Source: Pyrenochaeta sp. MPI-SDFR-AT-0127
Taxonomy: Eukaryota; Ascomycota; Dothideomycetes; Pleosporales; Cucurbitariaceae
Length of the DNA stretch: 64,000 bases
NCBI GenBank assembly: GCA_020747015.1
Contig: JAGTJM010000030.1
Span: forward strand, 62,001 to 126,000
Reading direction: 5' to 3'
Under the pieces are notes generated by a model. It saw only the letters and a list, made by a program, of their open reading frames with translations, did no database searches and had not been told where the DNA came from. The translations under genes were made by a program, and so were the position numbers. Positions within the stretch are counted from its first letter, which is position 1, and each line of letters begins with the position of its first letter. Of this stretch, positions 13,717 through 25,934 are shown piece by piece.

Positions 13717-15690
13717 ATTCCAAAACCAGTAACTGAGGAGCTTCGTATTGACTTACCCTCACTAGATTGTTTGGATACAACAGCAGCCAGCGGTTGCAGA
13801 TTGTGTGCGTTGCTGGTTGCTTCGATAGCCCGACAACGCCTGCCTTCTAACAGTTCAGGCCGCTGTTGTCGCTATCTTCAAAGGCGTCCCAAAACTTTTT
13901 GGACGACAGAAAGCGTATTGATACGTCATGATAATGGATCCATGCCGGGAGGCTTGACCTTGTTGCAAGTTCCTGAGCCGTGGTGTAAGTTTTACGATAC
14001 TGAAACACGAATCCATGAGTTGAAAGTGACAGGCCATTTCGATTCAAAAGACTTAGTTGAGGAGATCGATAACATGCAATTAATGAAAACTTGGTTAGAA
14101 GAGTGCAAACATGGCCACTGGTCGTGTTCAGAGAAACAAGCGCAAGGCTTTTTGCCAACACGACTGTTGGACCTTCAAGCAACTGGGAGTGGAGATAATC
14201 TTAGGTTGATAGCATCTGCATCGCTGGACAAGGTGGGAAGAGTCCTGGACTACATGACACTCAGTCATTGCTGGGGCCTAAGCAACAAACATCCCATCAC
14301 GTTACTGAGGGGAAACATAGACAACAGAATGGCGAGCATTGCGATGGACGACCTATCCAACACTTTTAGGGAAGTCATTCAGCTAACGCGGCAGTTGGGC
14401 ATACGATATCCATTGATCGACTCTCTATGTATTGTTCAAGACGAAGAGGAGGATTGGTCAGAGAATCAGCACGCATGGCAGACGTATATGGAAACACATA
14501 CTGTACACTTGCCGCGCTAAGCTTTATTGACAGTACAGAAGGTTGCCGCCAGGTAACAGACATCCAAACGACGACGTTTCCTTTCTTGGATCTGAGCTCC
14601 CAAAATGAGAACAAGAGCTTCGTTGTCCGCGTACTTCGCCACAATCCGCGAGACTTTCATTACTATTCCGATGGTGGCACAAGGCCTCACCGCTCTATGA
14701 TGGACGGACATGCGGTCTCCCCTATCAGATACCGAGCTTGGACGTTACAAGAGAAGGAGATGTCCCCAAGGGGTGTGTACTTTGGAAAGGACCAATTACT
14801 CTGGGAATTCCGCGAGCTCAAAGCAACAGCCCAGCTCCCATGGCATGAACAGATATTAGAGAAGACTAATATTTCTCCAGAAAGAGACGGTCTTATGGCA
14901 GGAATACTTGGTCTTAAATACTGACGGCCCTTTCTCAATGCGAGAACGCTGGTATATACTTGTGGAAGACTTTACTTTGCGATCTCTCACAATTGACACC
15001 GATAGACTTCCTGCCATCTCGAGCCTTGCGAGACAGTATCAGAAAGTCTTCCCGGGATTACTTTACGTAGCTGGAGTTCGGAGCACGCACCTGACTTCCG
15101 CTCTACTCTGGAGCACTTCAGATAAAGATGCTCGGCGGTTCAAGTCATCCGTTGCACCGTCATGGTCCTGGACATCACTCAATGAATGCATATCGTTTGA
15201 AAGAGAAAGACTGGACCTTATGCTTGAGCAAGAAAGTGCTGGTGCAACAATAGCAGGTTCTATCGTCACAGAACCTATCGTAATTCAAGCGCGCACAGCC
15301 TCCAAGCACAGCGATTGCTATGGCATGATCTTGGCTGGCCATCTGGTTCTCACAAATGCGCTACTCGTCCGTGTAGACGAGATATCCCAGACTAGGCAGT
15401 ACGATAGCTCCATTGTTGAGTATGCGGCTCGAAAATGGGAGAATCTGACGAAAGACGGCCAAAAAGTGGGGGTACTCTTTCGGGATGCTCTTGATGACAG
15501 CACGGTCGGCCAAGAAGCTTTCATTCTTCGCATTCCACTCGAGACGGAGCTCAACTCAAGGGCAACAATGGGTCTGATTCTACTTAAAGTATCAAATTCC
15601 AATCATAAATGTCGCCGAATTGCGTTCGCCGAGTGGATTGAGAAATCTATTTTCAACGCAAGTCAAACTTCTACAATTACCCTTGTGTGA
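13717..15690 (+). pseudogene. HET-domain (heterokaryon incompatibility) gene with two frame breaks
   Basis: The reading frame carries HET-family landmarks in order: ASGCRLCALL at the N-side, YMTLSHCWG, IRYPLIDSLCIVQDEEEDW, RESARMADVYGN, YRAWTLQEKEMSPR, then SVAPSWSWTS. The frame changes near 14460, inside the strongly conserved stretch between EEDW and RESARMADVYGN, as if one base were missing. It shifts back between about 14860 and 14925, so the ends share one frame while about 430 bases between do not. Neither break sits at usable splice sites. No convincing ATG or first exon was found upstream of 13717. HET proteins trigger allorecognition cell death in fungi; this copy is probably non-functional, or the assembly has two indel errors. 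Confidence 0.75.
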
Positions 15691-16014
15691 AGACTACGCC
15701 TCTTTGCATGTTAGGAGAGCATAGACTTTGTTATTTGAGGGTAATGATTTTGGGAGTGGCCGAATATCAAGACAGACTTCGATACTTGTACTATGAACCA
15801 TTTGGGGTTCTGAACTCAGCGTGGAAGCATTCACCATTTCATGTGAGACAAAGGCTCATTGCACATGAAGAGAAAGTTCGAAGAATGCCATCCCAGCATG
15901 AATTTCGGGCATATCGACAAAACCAAGTACTGTATCAAGATCAAAGTATACTCCAGCCCATCCGGATTCGGCTTGAATACAACCGAAGCATCTCGCCTTC
16001 GAAGAACATCCGCC

Positions 16015-16323
16015 TCAGCTATTGTATTGATTCCGATCATTGTTATCTACTTGATAGCTCTGAAATTGCGCTCCCATATACTGAAACTCCAACTCTCGTG
16101 TGGCTGGACTTTGTGGAAGCATCGCCGGGTGTGCCACTTCTTGCGAAGTAGTTTGGTGGAGACCTTCCGTGGTGATGGAACATCCGCACTCTACCTGATC
16201 GCTTGTAGAGGCATTAGGAAGCAAGAAAGGGAGTAGCAGTTTCAACGCAACTCACGACGGTGCATCTTGTATCATGCTATATGCAATCAGCAGCTGGACG
16301 CCTCGCTCGACGACTGAAGTCAT
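16015..16323 (-). CDS. Small two-exon gene, ELEF-GAQF family, member 1
   Basis: Exons 16323-16256 and 16201-16015 are separated by a 54-nt intron (GTGAGT...TACAAG with a CTAAT branch-like site), encoding 84 aa. The intron splits a Ser codon after its second base. Directly after it comes VECGCSITTE, with C-x-C at Cys28 and Cys30, and near the C-terminus RELEFQYMGAQFQS. The same C-terminal motif recurs at about 23.4, 25.9 and 41.9 kb, and the intron position and phase recur at the first two, which is the main support for the model. The exon 1 peptide resembles that of the 25.6-kb member (R-x-V, then I-(Q/E)-D-(A/T)-P). No signal peptide is evident and the function is unknown. It lies tail-to-tail with the broken HET gene. 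A CTATATAG string lies only about 15 nt before the ATG, so the second Met (residue 17) could be the true start. Confidence 0.5.
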
Positions 16324-17804
16324 TGTGTTATTGGAGGCTATATAGGTGAATTTGACAACGAATATTCAAGTGGGCCAGCCAAGTACCTCAGAGAAATACA
16401 GACAAGCGGTAGGAACTGCATACCCATAGTTTGGCCTCAAGATGATCGTTTTATAAGCAAAATAAAGCAGAAGACACGCCACATGTGTGACCCCATTTGC
16501 GTGTGAGCTGAGGTGTTGTTGAAGGAGGCATCATTGTCGTATGACTACTTCCGCACTTCAGTCTAGCATAGAGCCAATCGATATCTCCCGGAATCGCCAT
16601 GACGCTAGAAAACCTCCTGTAACAGCGACCCAAGCAAGCAGGATCTGGCTCACATGAGCTGGGAATAGTTAAGATCGGATTGATGTTGCTATGATAGGTT
16701 GGCTGTGCTGCAAATCTGGGCCTGTGGCTTCGAAACGTCCGAAACTCCTTGTCGAGTACGGCCATACTGACATGACCGATCCCAGTCTCAAAAGCCAGCA
16801 TATTACTGGTATATGTCGTCCGGCGCCTGAGGAAACCCATTAGGGTGAACCGGAATGTTGATCGACTGCAAAATCTGCCTCACAGATGTCCATGTGGTGA
16901 TGATGTCTTGGACAACCATCCTGATGATCGTTTCGGTCGATTGGCTGTCGCCTCACGTGGTGATCAGTTCTACGAAATCATTTGCATCTCACTCACTATT
17001 CGCGAAGCAGGTCAAGGTCTATCGTGGACTACCCCCTTAGTGGATGTTTCCGCCGATCCTCTGCTTGGTTTAGCCGATCCTGGTCTGATACTCATAAGGC
17101 TCGCGCGTTCATCGTGATAGCTTTGGGTACGGCCAGAGCGCTGCACCAGCCCACACTCCCCTTGCCAATACAGTCAGACAATGTCATATCGTATCAGTGA
17201 GTTTTCAAAGCGATCCTGGACACCTTCGGCATCTATTTGTCACGTCAAATGGTGATAATACGAGAAATGCCGAGAAACGTTCAGAAGTGGTTGCCTACAC
17301 GCCTTGCAACCACGCGAAGATCTACACAGAAACACCATGATTTACACCTGTAGTCGGATGATAGTGGTGTGACATTTTGGAGGTGCACAAGGACGATGGC
17401 GCGACCTTGGACGATCAGCAAAGATCTCACTAGGCTGAAGATTTGATAGAATGCATAAACGGATTAGGGACGAATGTCTACCGCAGATGAGATGGGAGAT
17501 CAATGTGGGTCGCAGATATGGAGAGGGCTGGGTTGGTGTGCAGGGATGGCGGATGGGGCTCAGACACTAGACACGGTCCCACATTTCGCCGACTGGCGGA
17601 ACTACGTCAGCTTCCACGTAGCATCTTCAGACGCCAATTGGCTGCTGCGCGACCACATTTACTTTCCCTCGCTGTTTGCTCTTCACTCTCTCGACCACTC
17701 TCACTTGCCCCAAGCCTAGCTCTTGGCTCTCCAATTTCAATGCCTGCAGCTTCAAACAGGTAGCACAGCCTATACATGCCCGCTTTGGGGCTCTGCAATC
17801 CACC
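16324..17804. other. Intergenic region upstream of ALG5
   Basis: I see several overlapping short frames on both strands (for example 16451-16840 minus and 16845-17117 plus), none with recognisable domains or consistent codon use. The last 150 bases are CT-rich and probably serve as the ALG5 promoter and leader. Confidence 0.45.
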
Positions 17805-19116
17805 ATGGTTAGGGAGAACCGCGCATTTGACACCCAAAGGCTGGGAGCAGGATATGGCTTCGAGTCGCACCCAAAGCAAACTGTCGAGTTACCACCAACA
17901 TGGGTGCTTGTCGTAGGACTAGGCTTCCTTTTCTTGGCTCTGGGATTCTGGGTACGAGGAGCCACTCTCCTTCGGCCATGTGCACGCGACTGACACATTT
18001 TGCGGCCTGTAGGTCTACATAGCTCTCAATCTCCTTGCCCCGACACCTCGCCCGCCGCGCCGCTCTGAAAAGCAATATACTACCATCTTGCCTGACGGCT
18101 CGCGAGGTGAATCCAAGGAATTACCATGCTGGCTTGACAAATGGGCGGCGGAGAAGGAAGCTGCAAAGAAGGAAGCGGCAAAACAGCCCGGAGCCAAGGT
18201 TGTCGTGCCGCCACAGATGCCGATCGAACCAGCAGAGTTGTTTATGAGCGTTGTGGTGCCTGCATATAACGAGGAGGAGCGATTGGAAGGCATGCTGGAA
18301 GAGGCTGTTGCATTCCTGGAGAATGAATACGGTGGGGCATTTGATGGAGAAAAGGGGCAAAGAAAGCAAAAGGGCTGGGAGATACTGATTGTGAGCGACG
18401 GTAGCTCAGATGCTACAGTTGAAAAGGCCTTGGAATTTGCAAAAGAACATCAATTGAGCCAGCATCCAGTCCCCAAGCCAGGGCCATGGTCAAAGAATGG
18501 AGATGCAAAGGCATCACATTCAACACATATTCCACACGGTAGCATCCGCGTCATCACCCTCGAAGAGAACCGCGGCAAAGGCGGAGCCGTGACCCACGGC
18601 ATGCGACACGTCCGAGGCCAGTACATTGTCTTCGCAGATGCAGATGGTGCAAGCCGCTTCAATGATCTCGGGAAACTAGTCGCGGGCTGTCAGACTATCG
18701 AAGACAAGCATGGCCGCGGTGTCGCCATCGGTAGCCGTGCGCATCTCGTTGGTAGCGAAGCTGTTGTTCAACGCTCCGCTCTTCGCAACTTTCTCATGCA
18801 CTCTTTCCACATCCTTCTGCGCATCATGACACCTCCGGCTACCGCAAGAATAAAAGACACCCAGTGCGGCTTCAAGCTATTTTCGAGGCCCACGCTACCG
18901 TACATTGTTCCATATATGCACTCCGAGGGCTGGATCTTCGATGTAGAAATGTTGATGCTCGCGGAGAGTGCAGATATTGCGATGATTGAAGTCGCCATTG
19001 GGTGGAAGGAAGTCTTGGGGAGTAAATTAAACGTTGTTTGGGATAGTATAGGGATGGCGTGGGGGCTGGCGTTGCTGAGGGCTTGTTGGATATTGGGGAT
19101 ATATCGAAGAGACTAG
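17805..19116 (+). CDS. ALG5: Dolichyl-phosphate beta-glucosyltransferase
   Basis: Exons 17805-17951 and 18013-19116, intron 61 nt (GTACGA...CTGTAG), 416 aa. The enzyme makes dolichyl-phosphate-glucose from UDP-glucose at the ER membrane, the glucose donor for the N-glycan precursor. A hydrophobic anchor (WVLVVGLGFLFLALGFW) is at about residues 33-49 and is split from VYIALNLLAPTPR by the intron. A GT2 family catalytic domain follows: VVVPAYNEEERLEG, ILIVSDGSSD, NRGKGGAV, the metal/UDP-binding DAD at 258-260, DTQCGFKLF and GWIFDVE. Length is slightly above yeast ALG5 because of an N-terminal extension of about 30 residues before the anchor. Start chosen at CACCATGG, the only in-frame ATG I find before the anchor. 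Confidence 0.93.
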
Positions 19117-21681
19117 CTGGAACGGTAGAAAGGAATTTGACCATAGTTATTTTCCATGAACATTACTCAATGCATTCATTGTAAGCAACTTTCGAATTTA
19201 TGTCCCTTCATATCACAGAAGCCAGGCTTGTATCACTCTATGTGGGAATGACATGGCGGATCATAGTTTCCATCTTAATTTGCCCAGGGCAAAGGCCTCA
19301 TACGATGACCGAGCCATTTCTATGATCTACTAGATCACAACTTGACAAACATCATGTGATTGATCTTTAGGGTCAAAGCACATGCGTGTGATGGTGTACG
19401 ACTACATCCTTCGATTCGATTCGATCGTTCCTTTGCCATTGTTGCTATCTACATCTGCATTGGAAGTATACCAATGTTTGCACTAGTGTGCGTTCCTGTT
19501 ACCATGGTTTTCCCATGTGTCAGTTCACAGCCTTATTATACCGAAAACCAAGGCGCGCTTTCTCACATGACCAGCCAGTGCTGCATGGGGTGATGGACGC
19601 GCACACCTCATCTGGATCTTTTGTCCTCCAACGGACAAAATTGATGCAACACTAGGTGCCATTACAGCTACTGGAGGGGTTGGGGGTGTGAATAGGTGAC
19701 ACCAAGCCCCCGTCAACGTACTAGTCAGCACATTTAGCACGAAGATCCCTGTGAACTTTAGCAGCACGTGGAGACCCTTACTATTCAGCTCGGATCGACT
19801 ACTAGCCAATGTCAGCTACAGAACACTGCTCAACTGACCGGAACTGAAGTTTGGAGCTTTGCTCATGTGCAGATTTAGGCCATTACTAGCCGTGTCCTGC
19901 TACTCCACGCTCAAACTTTAGACGTTCATACTTATCCGCAACAAGTCAGCAGAGAATTTACTAAACAACTGTAGCATTAATTCGTTACGAAAGTCGATAT
20001 TGACTTCGGCCAAGGTCCGACTTCGAGATAGGAGATTGCAATTGGCCTGTTATCAAAGTAGAATATACTCGGATACGATGCCTGACAACCAAGGATCTCC
20101 CTCGTTCAAACCCGCATGTGCATTAAGATGCCAGTCATAATTGTGGCTGCAAACGCGCTACAACGAATTCCTCGTCGAATTTGCAAGAGAACCGTCGCCA
20201 CTGACTTGAATCTATTAGCTTAACCGAACGTGCAAAATCTACAGCTGCTCACAAGCATTGCCGGTTTGATCAAAATAGCGCTCAGTACAGCGTGCGACTC
20301 CACCTCAAGGTCGTACTTCAAGAAAGCGGGGTTCAAGTACATAGGATCAAAGTCCACGGTCGTGTTTATTGCGAAAATAGGCCCAAGTGACTAGAAACGG
20401 CATCTTCACGGATAAAAACCCCAGTCTGAGAAGGCAAGGCATATAAAAGGATGTCTGAAAACATAGTACGGTATCGATTATAAGCTATACCTAACTATCG
20501 AAAAAAACGTTTTTGTGATTAGTTGTATGATTCTCTCCTCTTAAGGTACGCGCCGATTATGCACACGGTTTGGCTCGCATTGCTCAAAAGGAACCCTGAT
20601 TTATCACTCAAATCTATGGTAGAATACCATTGAGTAATAAATGATAAAGCGGCTCATTATTCAAACTGTCAAGGTTGCATGAGGTCAACGTGGATGTTCT
20701 TATTGACAGGCCATACGCATCTAATGTCAGTCGCGTGGTTGTGCTCTATGGGCTAATCTGGTTTTGACTCGCCATGAATAAGCGGAGACTGCCAATCAAC
20801 CAGTCTTAAGCACACCAAAGTCAGTGAGGGTGAAGTTTTTGTGGCTGTATCCGCGGCCTTCAATGACACACGGTCCAGTCGTATCTTCCACTGCTTGCTC
20901 TAACCCTTGAATGACCCAAAGTTAATCAAACTATAAGTACCCTTATATGCTGTTTTGCATGGGTACAGCTTATTAATTTTTGGTCTTGTAGAGGAGAATG
21001 CAAAATCTTGCTTTCTTTTCTCGGTAGGATCTGCTTTTCTTTTTGTCTGGGCGTGTCACTCGATGATTCAACCCCCTTGAGTTTTGCCTGGTCTCCATTT
21101 CTACAGGTATCCACGTCCCCTTGGACTGAGAAAAACTCATTTTGTCTCAATAGCGTACAGTTGTAACTTGCCTCTCGAAGAATATCATTCTCCAGATATG
21201 ACAATTTTAGATATGTCTTCAAGCACCTTGTCAGATGATTCGTGCTCTCGTTCCTCCAAATTCCAACGTACTGTACCTACTCCGTCAGCAGCAAGAAAAT
21301 CCAACATTGACAGGATATTCTTTGCCACCAGTTTCTGTCTATTCCAGGGCAAGGTCATGACATCTTGAGCATGACACTGAAGGCTGCAATTGATCGTCCA
21401 TGTGCACTAGAGTCGTGGGTGGCGCTGTAAAGCAGCAGCATTGGACTCAGCATCTAGGTGTGACTGCGCACTGTTCTCTTCGAAGTTAGAGTCCCTAAAT
21501 TACCAATCATTTGAAAAAAGGACACTAGTAGACAGCAAGTTCCCTCTGGCTATCCTTTATATGCTTTGCCATCCTAGTTTCACATGGTGACGGAAATTTC
21601 GTCGATGCGTTTGTGGCGTTCGGAGGGCGCGTGTGCAGTATAGTGGACAGGGGATGGAGCCAATCTAAACGCCGATCTAAC

Positions 21682-21752
21682 TTCTGGAATATCCTCCCAT
21701 GATGGCCGGGATGGGGAATGGGAGGGCGCTAGTAGGTGCGGAATCGCCCTTT
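21682..21752 (-). repeat. Orphan fragment similar to exon 1 of the EST1-like gene
   Basis: These 71 bases match 1434-1505 at about 80 percent or better, including an uninterrupted identical stretch gggagggcgctagtaggtg. Read on the minus strand it still encodes PHPGHHGRIFQ against PYPGHHGRIFQ in the gene, but a small indel breaks the frame before it. No other part of the EST1-like gene is present here. It is either a decayed partial gene duplicate or a member of a repeat from which the gene took part of its first exon. Confidence 0.7.
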
Positions 21753-23039
21753 CACAATTGTGGCTAATAGAGTGACTCTGCTGCATCGTCTGGCTGTACC
21801 CAGAGCAGCATGACCAGTCGTTAGCAGAATGCGTGCCATCTTTGATCGTCGCTCCACGACCAGGCTAAGGCAAGCGATCAGAGTCTCAAACCGTGTGATG
21901 AATGTCTTGCCGCTTTAAATGTAGCACAACGGTCGTCATCTCACCTTCTTTTCGGCCCGTTTAAAACGACGAACAAAAGTGCGGACCAGGATTTAGTTTT
22001 CGATCTGCTTTTCCCTGGGATGGAGAGGGCTAAGTGAATGCGCAAACGAACGCTACGTTACCAAGTATAGCCATTCACATAATGCCAATGGAAAGACCAA
22101 TGAATCGAATTATGGCATGCAAGATTATACACGTGGCGTAGAGTCCAAATCGCCTTATAGACTACTATGGAATCTATTGCTGAAGTCATCTTCTGGCTGT
22201 GCCTTCGCCGCTCAATGTTTGCGTACTTCAAACAGCCTGACTCATGCCACACCTACCACTGAGGGTAGCATTAGGCGCAAAAGGTTGACAAAATGTCAGC
22301 AGAGGCAAAAGCAAACACCTAAGGCTCAAAGGCATTCCTACTGACTGAAACGGAATGGCGGTGGTTGCTTGACCGGAACTTGGCATTGTGTCGGTGCGGG
22401 CGCAGCCGCTGGCTTGTCTGGTGCAGTAGCTGCTTCTTCTTTCGCTCCGGACAGGCCGTGTCATTATGACCCAAGGAGCGGAATCACCGCGCTCTCTGGG
22501 AATGCTCCTTGCCTTTAGCTACCCAGACTTGAGACTGCTGGCGAATCGCACGCTGACACAGTCTTTCCTTCCTTACGTACTTCAACCTAGGCGCAGGCCT
22601 GGTTCAACCCACGAATGGGCTTGTACTAGTGCCGGTAGATTTTAGAGTGGAATGTCTGTACCATTTGCCGTATGGGCTGGCATTATAGCAAACGCCCAAA
22701 CTCACTAATATTACTATTACACCACACAGGAGGGTTATTGCAAAAGCTGTGCAGTGGTGCGCGATGAAAGCGTACAGCGTCTCTGTAGTGCAAGGAACAT
22801 GAACCTGAATAGTGTGGTTGCGCACAGGCTGCTTGCATCATCTTTATTTTACATTGTAAGTTTTATTGAGTATGCCTCAAAGTTAGCTAGATGTTTTGTA
22901 CAGTCCGATCTCTATTGCGGCACGCCGTTGTCAAGACAAGGATCAGGGTATGTGATACCAATCTTCTCTTTGCGGTGCAATATGTCAGATATCGTTTGCA
23001 ATAGTGGGGAACGCCTTTGAGTCTTCATCTGGTTGTACA

Positions 23040-23047
23040 TATATAAG
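23040..23047 (+). promoter_or_regulatory. Possible TATA box of small gene at 23152
   Basis: TATATAAG lies 105 nt before the proposed ATG, followed by a CT-rich leader with cccacc and ttctacttgctt tracts typical of fungal 5' UTRs. Confidence 0.4.
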
Positions 23048-23151
23048 TAAGTGTGATTTTTGCCATTACTTGCTCATCCCACCACTGATTCAACACACAT
23101 TTCCCACCTTTCTACTTGCTTACACGGAAAGCATCGATAGTTACACTTGCC

Positions 23152-23456
23152 ATGCCTGTGCCGATGTATACTTCGCATATTTCAACGCCCAAATTTTCAA
23201 CCAAGTCACCCGATAGGAGCTTGACCCTTACACCCCACTCGAACCCATCCTCGTAGGTCTCATCCCTAGTATCAAATGATTTTCAAAAGCTTATATTAAG
23301 TGTAGGATTAAAGCCGAATGCTCGTGTTCTGCTACCACAGAGAGCCAAAACATGCTCGCCTCAGCATCACAGGCCCCGCCTGGAAACCTTAGTCTGCTGG
23401 AATTGGAGTTCCGTTGTGTAGGCGCGCAGTTCGATGGAAAGAACAAAAAAGAGTAA
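23152..23456 (+). CDS. Small two-exon gene, ELEF-GAQF family, member 2
   Basis: Exons 23152-23252 and 23306-23456, intron 53 nt (GTAGGT...GTGTAG), 83 aa. Exon 1 encodes a Ser/Thr/Pro-rich peptide beginning MPVPMYTSHISTPKF. The intron splits a Ser codon after base two, exactly as in the member at 16.1 kb. Exon 2 starts IKAECSCSATTES (C-x-C at Cys38 and Cys40) and contains LLELEFRCVGAQFDG close to a lysine-rich end. The total frame divides evenly across the splice, which supports the model. Function and family are unknown; no membrane segment or signal peptide is seen. It sits in an otherwise gene-poor stretch. Confidence 0.5.
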
Positions 23457-25608
23457 ATATGGACCCTCTCCAAGACACTGCAGCTTGTGTGATCAGCAGT
23501 AAGATTAATGTGGAGACGGGCTTGTCACTGTATCATGGATTTGATAGTCATTGAATAATTCCATGTTTACTCTGCATACAGAAGTATGTAATGTGATGAT
23601 GTGATATGCGAAGAAACTTTCCAATACTGCCGCGAATGGCACTAGCCAAAGACCATATGTGGGTGTTGAATGCATTAGAAAAGGGAAACGGAGGAGAGCT
23701 ACGGAGATGCGCGAATGCGAATGGGCGCTAAAATCCGTGTGCATGACTTCGCCTAATGTACAATTAATGATGCGTAGTCAGGCGCCAAATAGTGGGTACC
23801 GAACGACAAGGTACCACAGAACAGGCACAAAGTGGCCAACCAGCGTTTACCACGCAGTGCGCTTATCAAAAGCCGCCTACCACAGTCACGGTACCCAACC
23901 ATCAAAGTCAATTCAAAGGACTTCTGGCAAAAAAAAGAGAGGTCAGTAATGCACTCAGGCTTCTCTTATGATCCACTTTTACTAATAATTTCGCCCTTTA
24001 CTGCGTTCCCCATCCTGAGAGGCACAACAGCCTCTGAACACTCTCCGCTTCGTTCTTGGAGTCTGTGCTCAGCAACTTTCACTGTTTAATTTACAGGTAA
24101 ATGCAAGGCTTACTGAAAACGGGCTTGTCACTAGGAGGTAATACAGGCAACGATGATAGGCACAGCCGTCATCGGCAAAAACACGGAGTGGATCACATGG
24201 ATTTTCTACAATATCTTCGAGTACGAACGTGCACTTTTTAGTGTGTCTATTCCATAACAAAAAATGCAGGCATCATGTAGCTGCCAGTCCAACTATCAAA
24301 TTCCTATCGCTTACATCCCATGAAGAGTGCTAATTAAGTAAGATGTGAACCTCTAGTCTTGCAGTGAGCATAGGGACAAGCCTGTCATCTTCTCGAGTCG
24401 CGTTGAGCGCCAATATTTATATCATGAACGAATTCATATGATCTCTTTACTGAAGGTTGATTTACACAGTATTGATATGCATTTGACCTGGAGTGCGAGT
24501 ACATCCCAGGATGAGAATTGCACTGTTATGGTGGGTGGTAAGTATTCATGTCCCGAGCCAAAGTGTCTTATGTTCCACAATATACCTGCCATAAAGAAGA
24601 AATGCGGCAAATGTCAACAACTCCAATTACCTTGGCGAGCACGTGCTCGCTATATCTTAGCCTTGAACTTGCAAGATGAGTATTTCAACGTAAGGCTTCA
24701 ATATTTTTGACTCCACAAAATTGCTGTGTTTGTGTTGTTGTAGAACTAGAAACTTCAAGGATGCCCATAGCGCGCGTTTGTGCAGGACATTCAATAGAGC
24801 GCAAATCCATCCTGCCTTGTGCCATATTGGTCAACGATGGCATATTTGGATCCAGTAAGAAGTGTTAGCAATGACTGGGAGGTTTCTAAATCTGTTATAT
24901 AGACCATGTTTGCGCAGTAGGAGTCCACTTTTTGAAAGGACTATGCTCTTGCACTATGGGCTGATATGCTGTACGTTGGGCAAGCGGGCAAGCAAAGAGC
25001 CCTATTCTGCCGGTGCTCTGACGAAACAGTAGCATTTACTCCCCTCTCTGGCAGTGATCGGCTTTATTTCAATTGGATGCGATATGGTGGCTGGAGGTTG
25101 TGATAAGCTGAGGGTCTTGTGAAAAGGGCGGCAGGGTATGTATGTGCCAAGTGGTCGTCACTCAGATGATGCACACTTCTGTGCGAGTGGCAATACAGAA
25201 TTGTCATTCCCGTGGTGTGACGGCAGGCGACAAGGCAAGCGATGGAATTGATCTAGGTTGGGACACCATCGACCGACGTGTCAATTCACCTCGCTTCCAA
25301 GCCGGGCGTTTGACCAATCAGACACCTTAAACTAAGCCGCTTGGGGGCAAGAAGATCACATGACCAACATACCATGCGGCGGAGCGTATCCATTCGGCCA
25401 GTCGGCCAACGGCCGTTGGGAACCCATGCTCAATGGTATCGACATCTTGAAATGACAGCGTCTAGTGATCATGGGTGCTGTACACCGATTGGTTATTGAC
25501 CGCAGTCCGTCACTCGTGTCCACTCTGAGCAAAACCCCCTTCGCCTCCATCGTGAGTGCGCTGGCAACTCGCAATTCTTCATCATCTGTCAATTAGAAGA
25601 GTCTTAAG
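23457..25608. other. Intergenic region between two small-family genes
   Basis: Nothing recognised. A plus-strand frame at 24438-24710 contains CPEPKC and CGKC, which could suggest a zinc-binding peptide, but it has no family match I know and no clear promoter. A minus-strand frame at 25356-25592 is similarly unsupported. Confidence 0.45.
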
Positions 25609-25934
25609 ATGTCTGGCACGTATCTATGCTATTTCTTCACTTTTAAGCACACAAGAGCCGTTCTAAGCATTGTTCTCATGATCAGCATTGAAGATACACC
25701 TGCGTAAGCAACAACGAGTAGAATACTTAAGATGGTTAATTGATGTTGAATAGAAGTACTAGGACAGAGCAGTCTCTTCCCGCAACTAGGGCTCGATCAG
25801 CTCACCGAACCGCAGTGTACAACGATCAAGCAACGCTGACTGTCGAGCCTCGAGATTGCCGTACGCGAGAGTTCGAGTTGGGGTATATTGGGTCACAATT
25901 CGAAAGCATAGATACTGGAAGCTACCTAGAATAA
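25609..25934 (+). CDS. Small two-exon gene, ELEF-GSQF family, member 3
   Basis: Exons 25609-25703 and 25754-25934, intron 50 nt (GTAAGC...GAATAG), 91 aa with the frame preserved. The intron again falls after the second base of a codon. Exon 1 ends ISIEDTPA, comparable to MIQDAPS in the 16.1-kb member, and has a hydrophobic run VLSIVLMI. Exon 2 lacks the C-x-C motif but ends with TREFELGYIGSQFES, matching the family signature, at about the same distance from the stop. At DNA level the motif is close to that at 16.06-16.1 kb (shared cgagagtt and gtatat blocks). Function unknown. It lies tail-to-tail with the kelch gene. Confidence 0.45.

Larger units (their letters stand above)
19117..23151. 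other. Gene-poor stretch of 4 kb
   Basis: No recognisable genes. It contains the orphan fragment of the EST1-like exon at 21682-21752 (separate entry). A TATA-like gcatataaaagg near 20440 has no credible open frame after it. A minus-strand frame at 19525-19809 has a hydrophobic N-terminal half but poor codon use and no known family. Confidence 0.5.

Noticed and set aside
15687..16236. Two plus-strand frames directly after the HET gene
   Set aside because: No family features, and the minus strand here carries the better supported small two-exon gene.
24438..24710. Frame with CPEPKC and CGKC pairs suggesting a zinc-binding protein
   Set aside because: Spacing fits no finger class I know and codon use is not coding-like at the ends.
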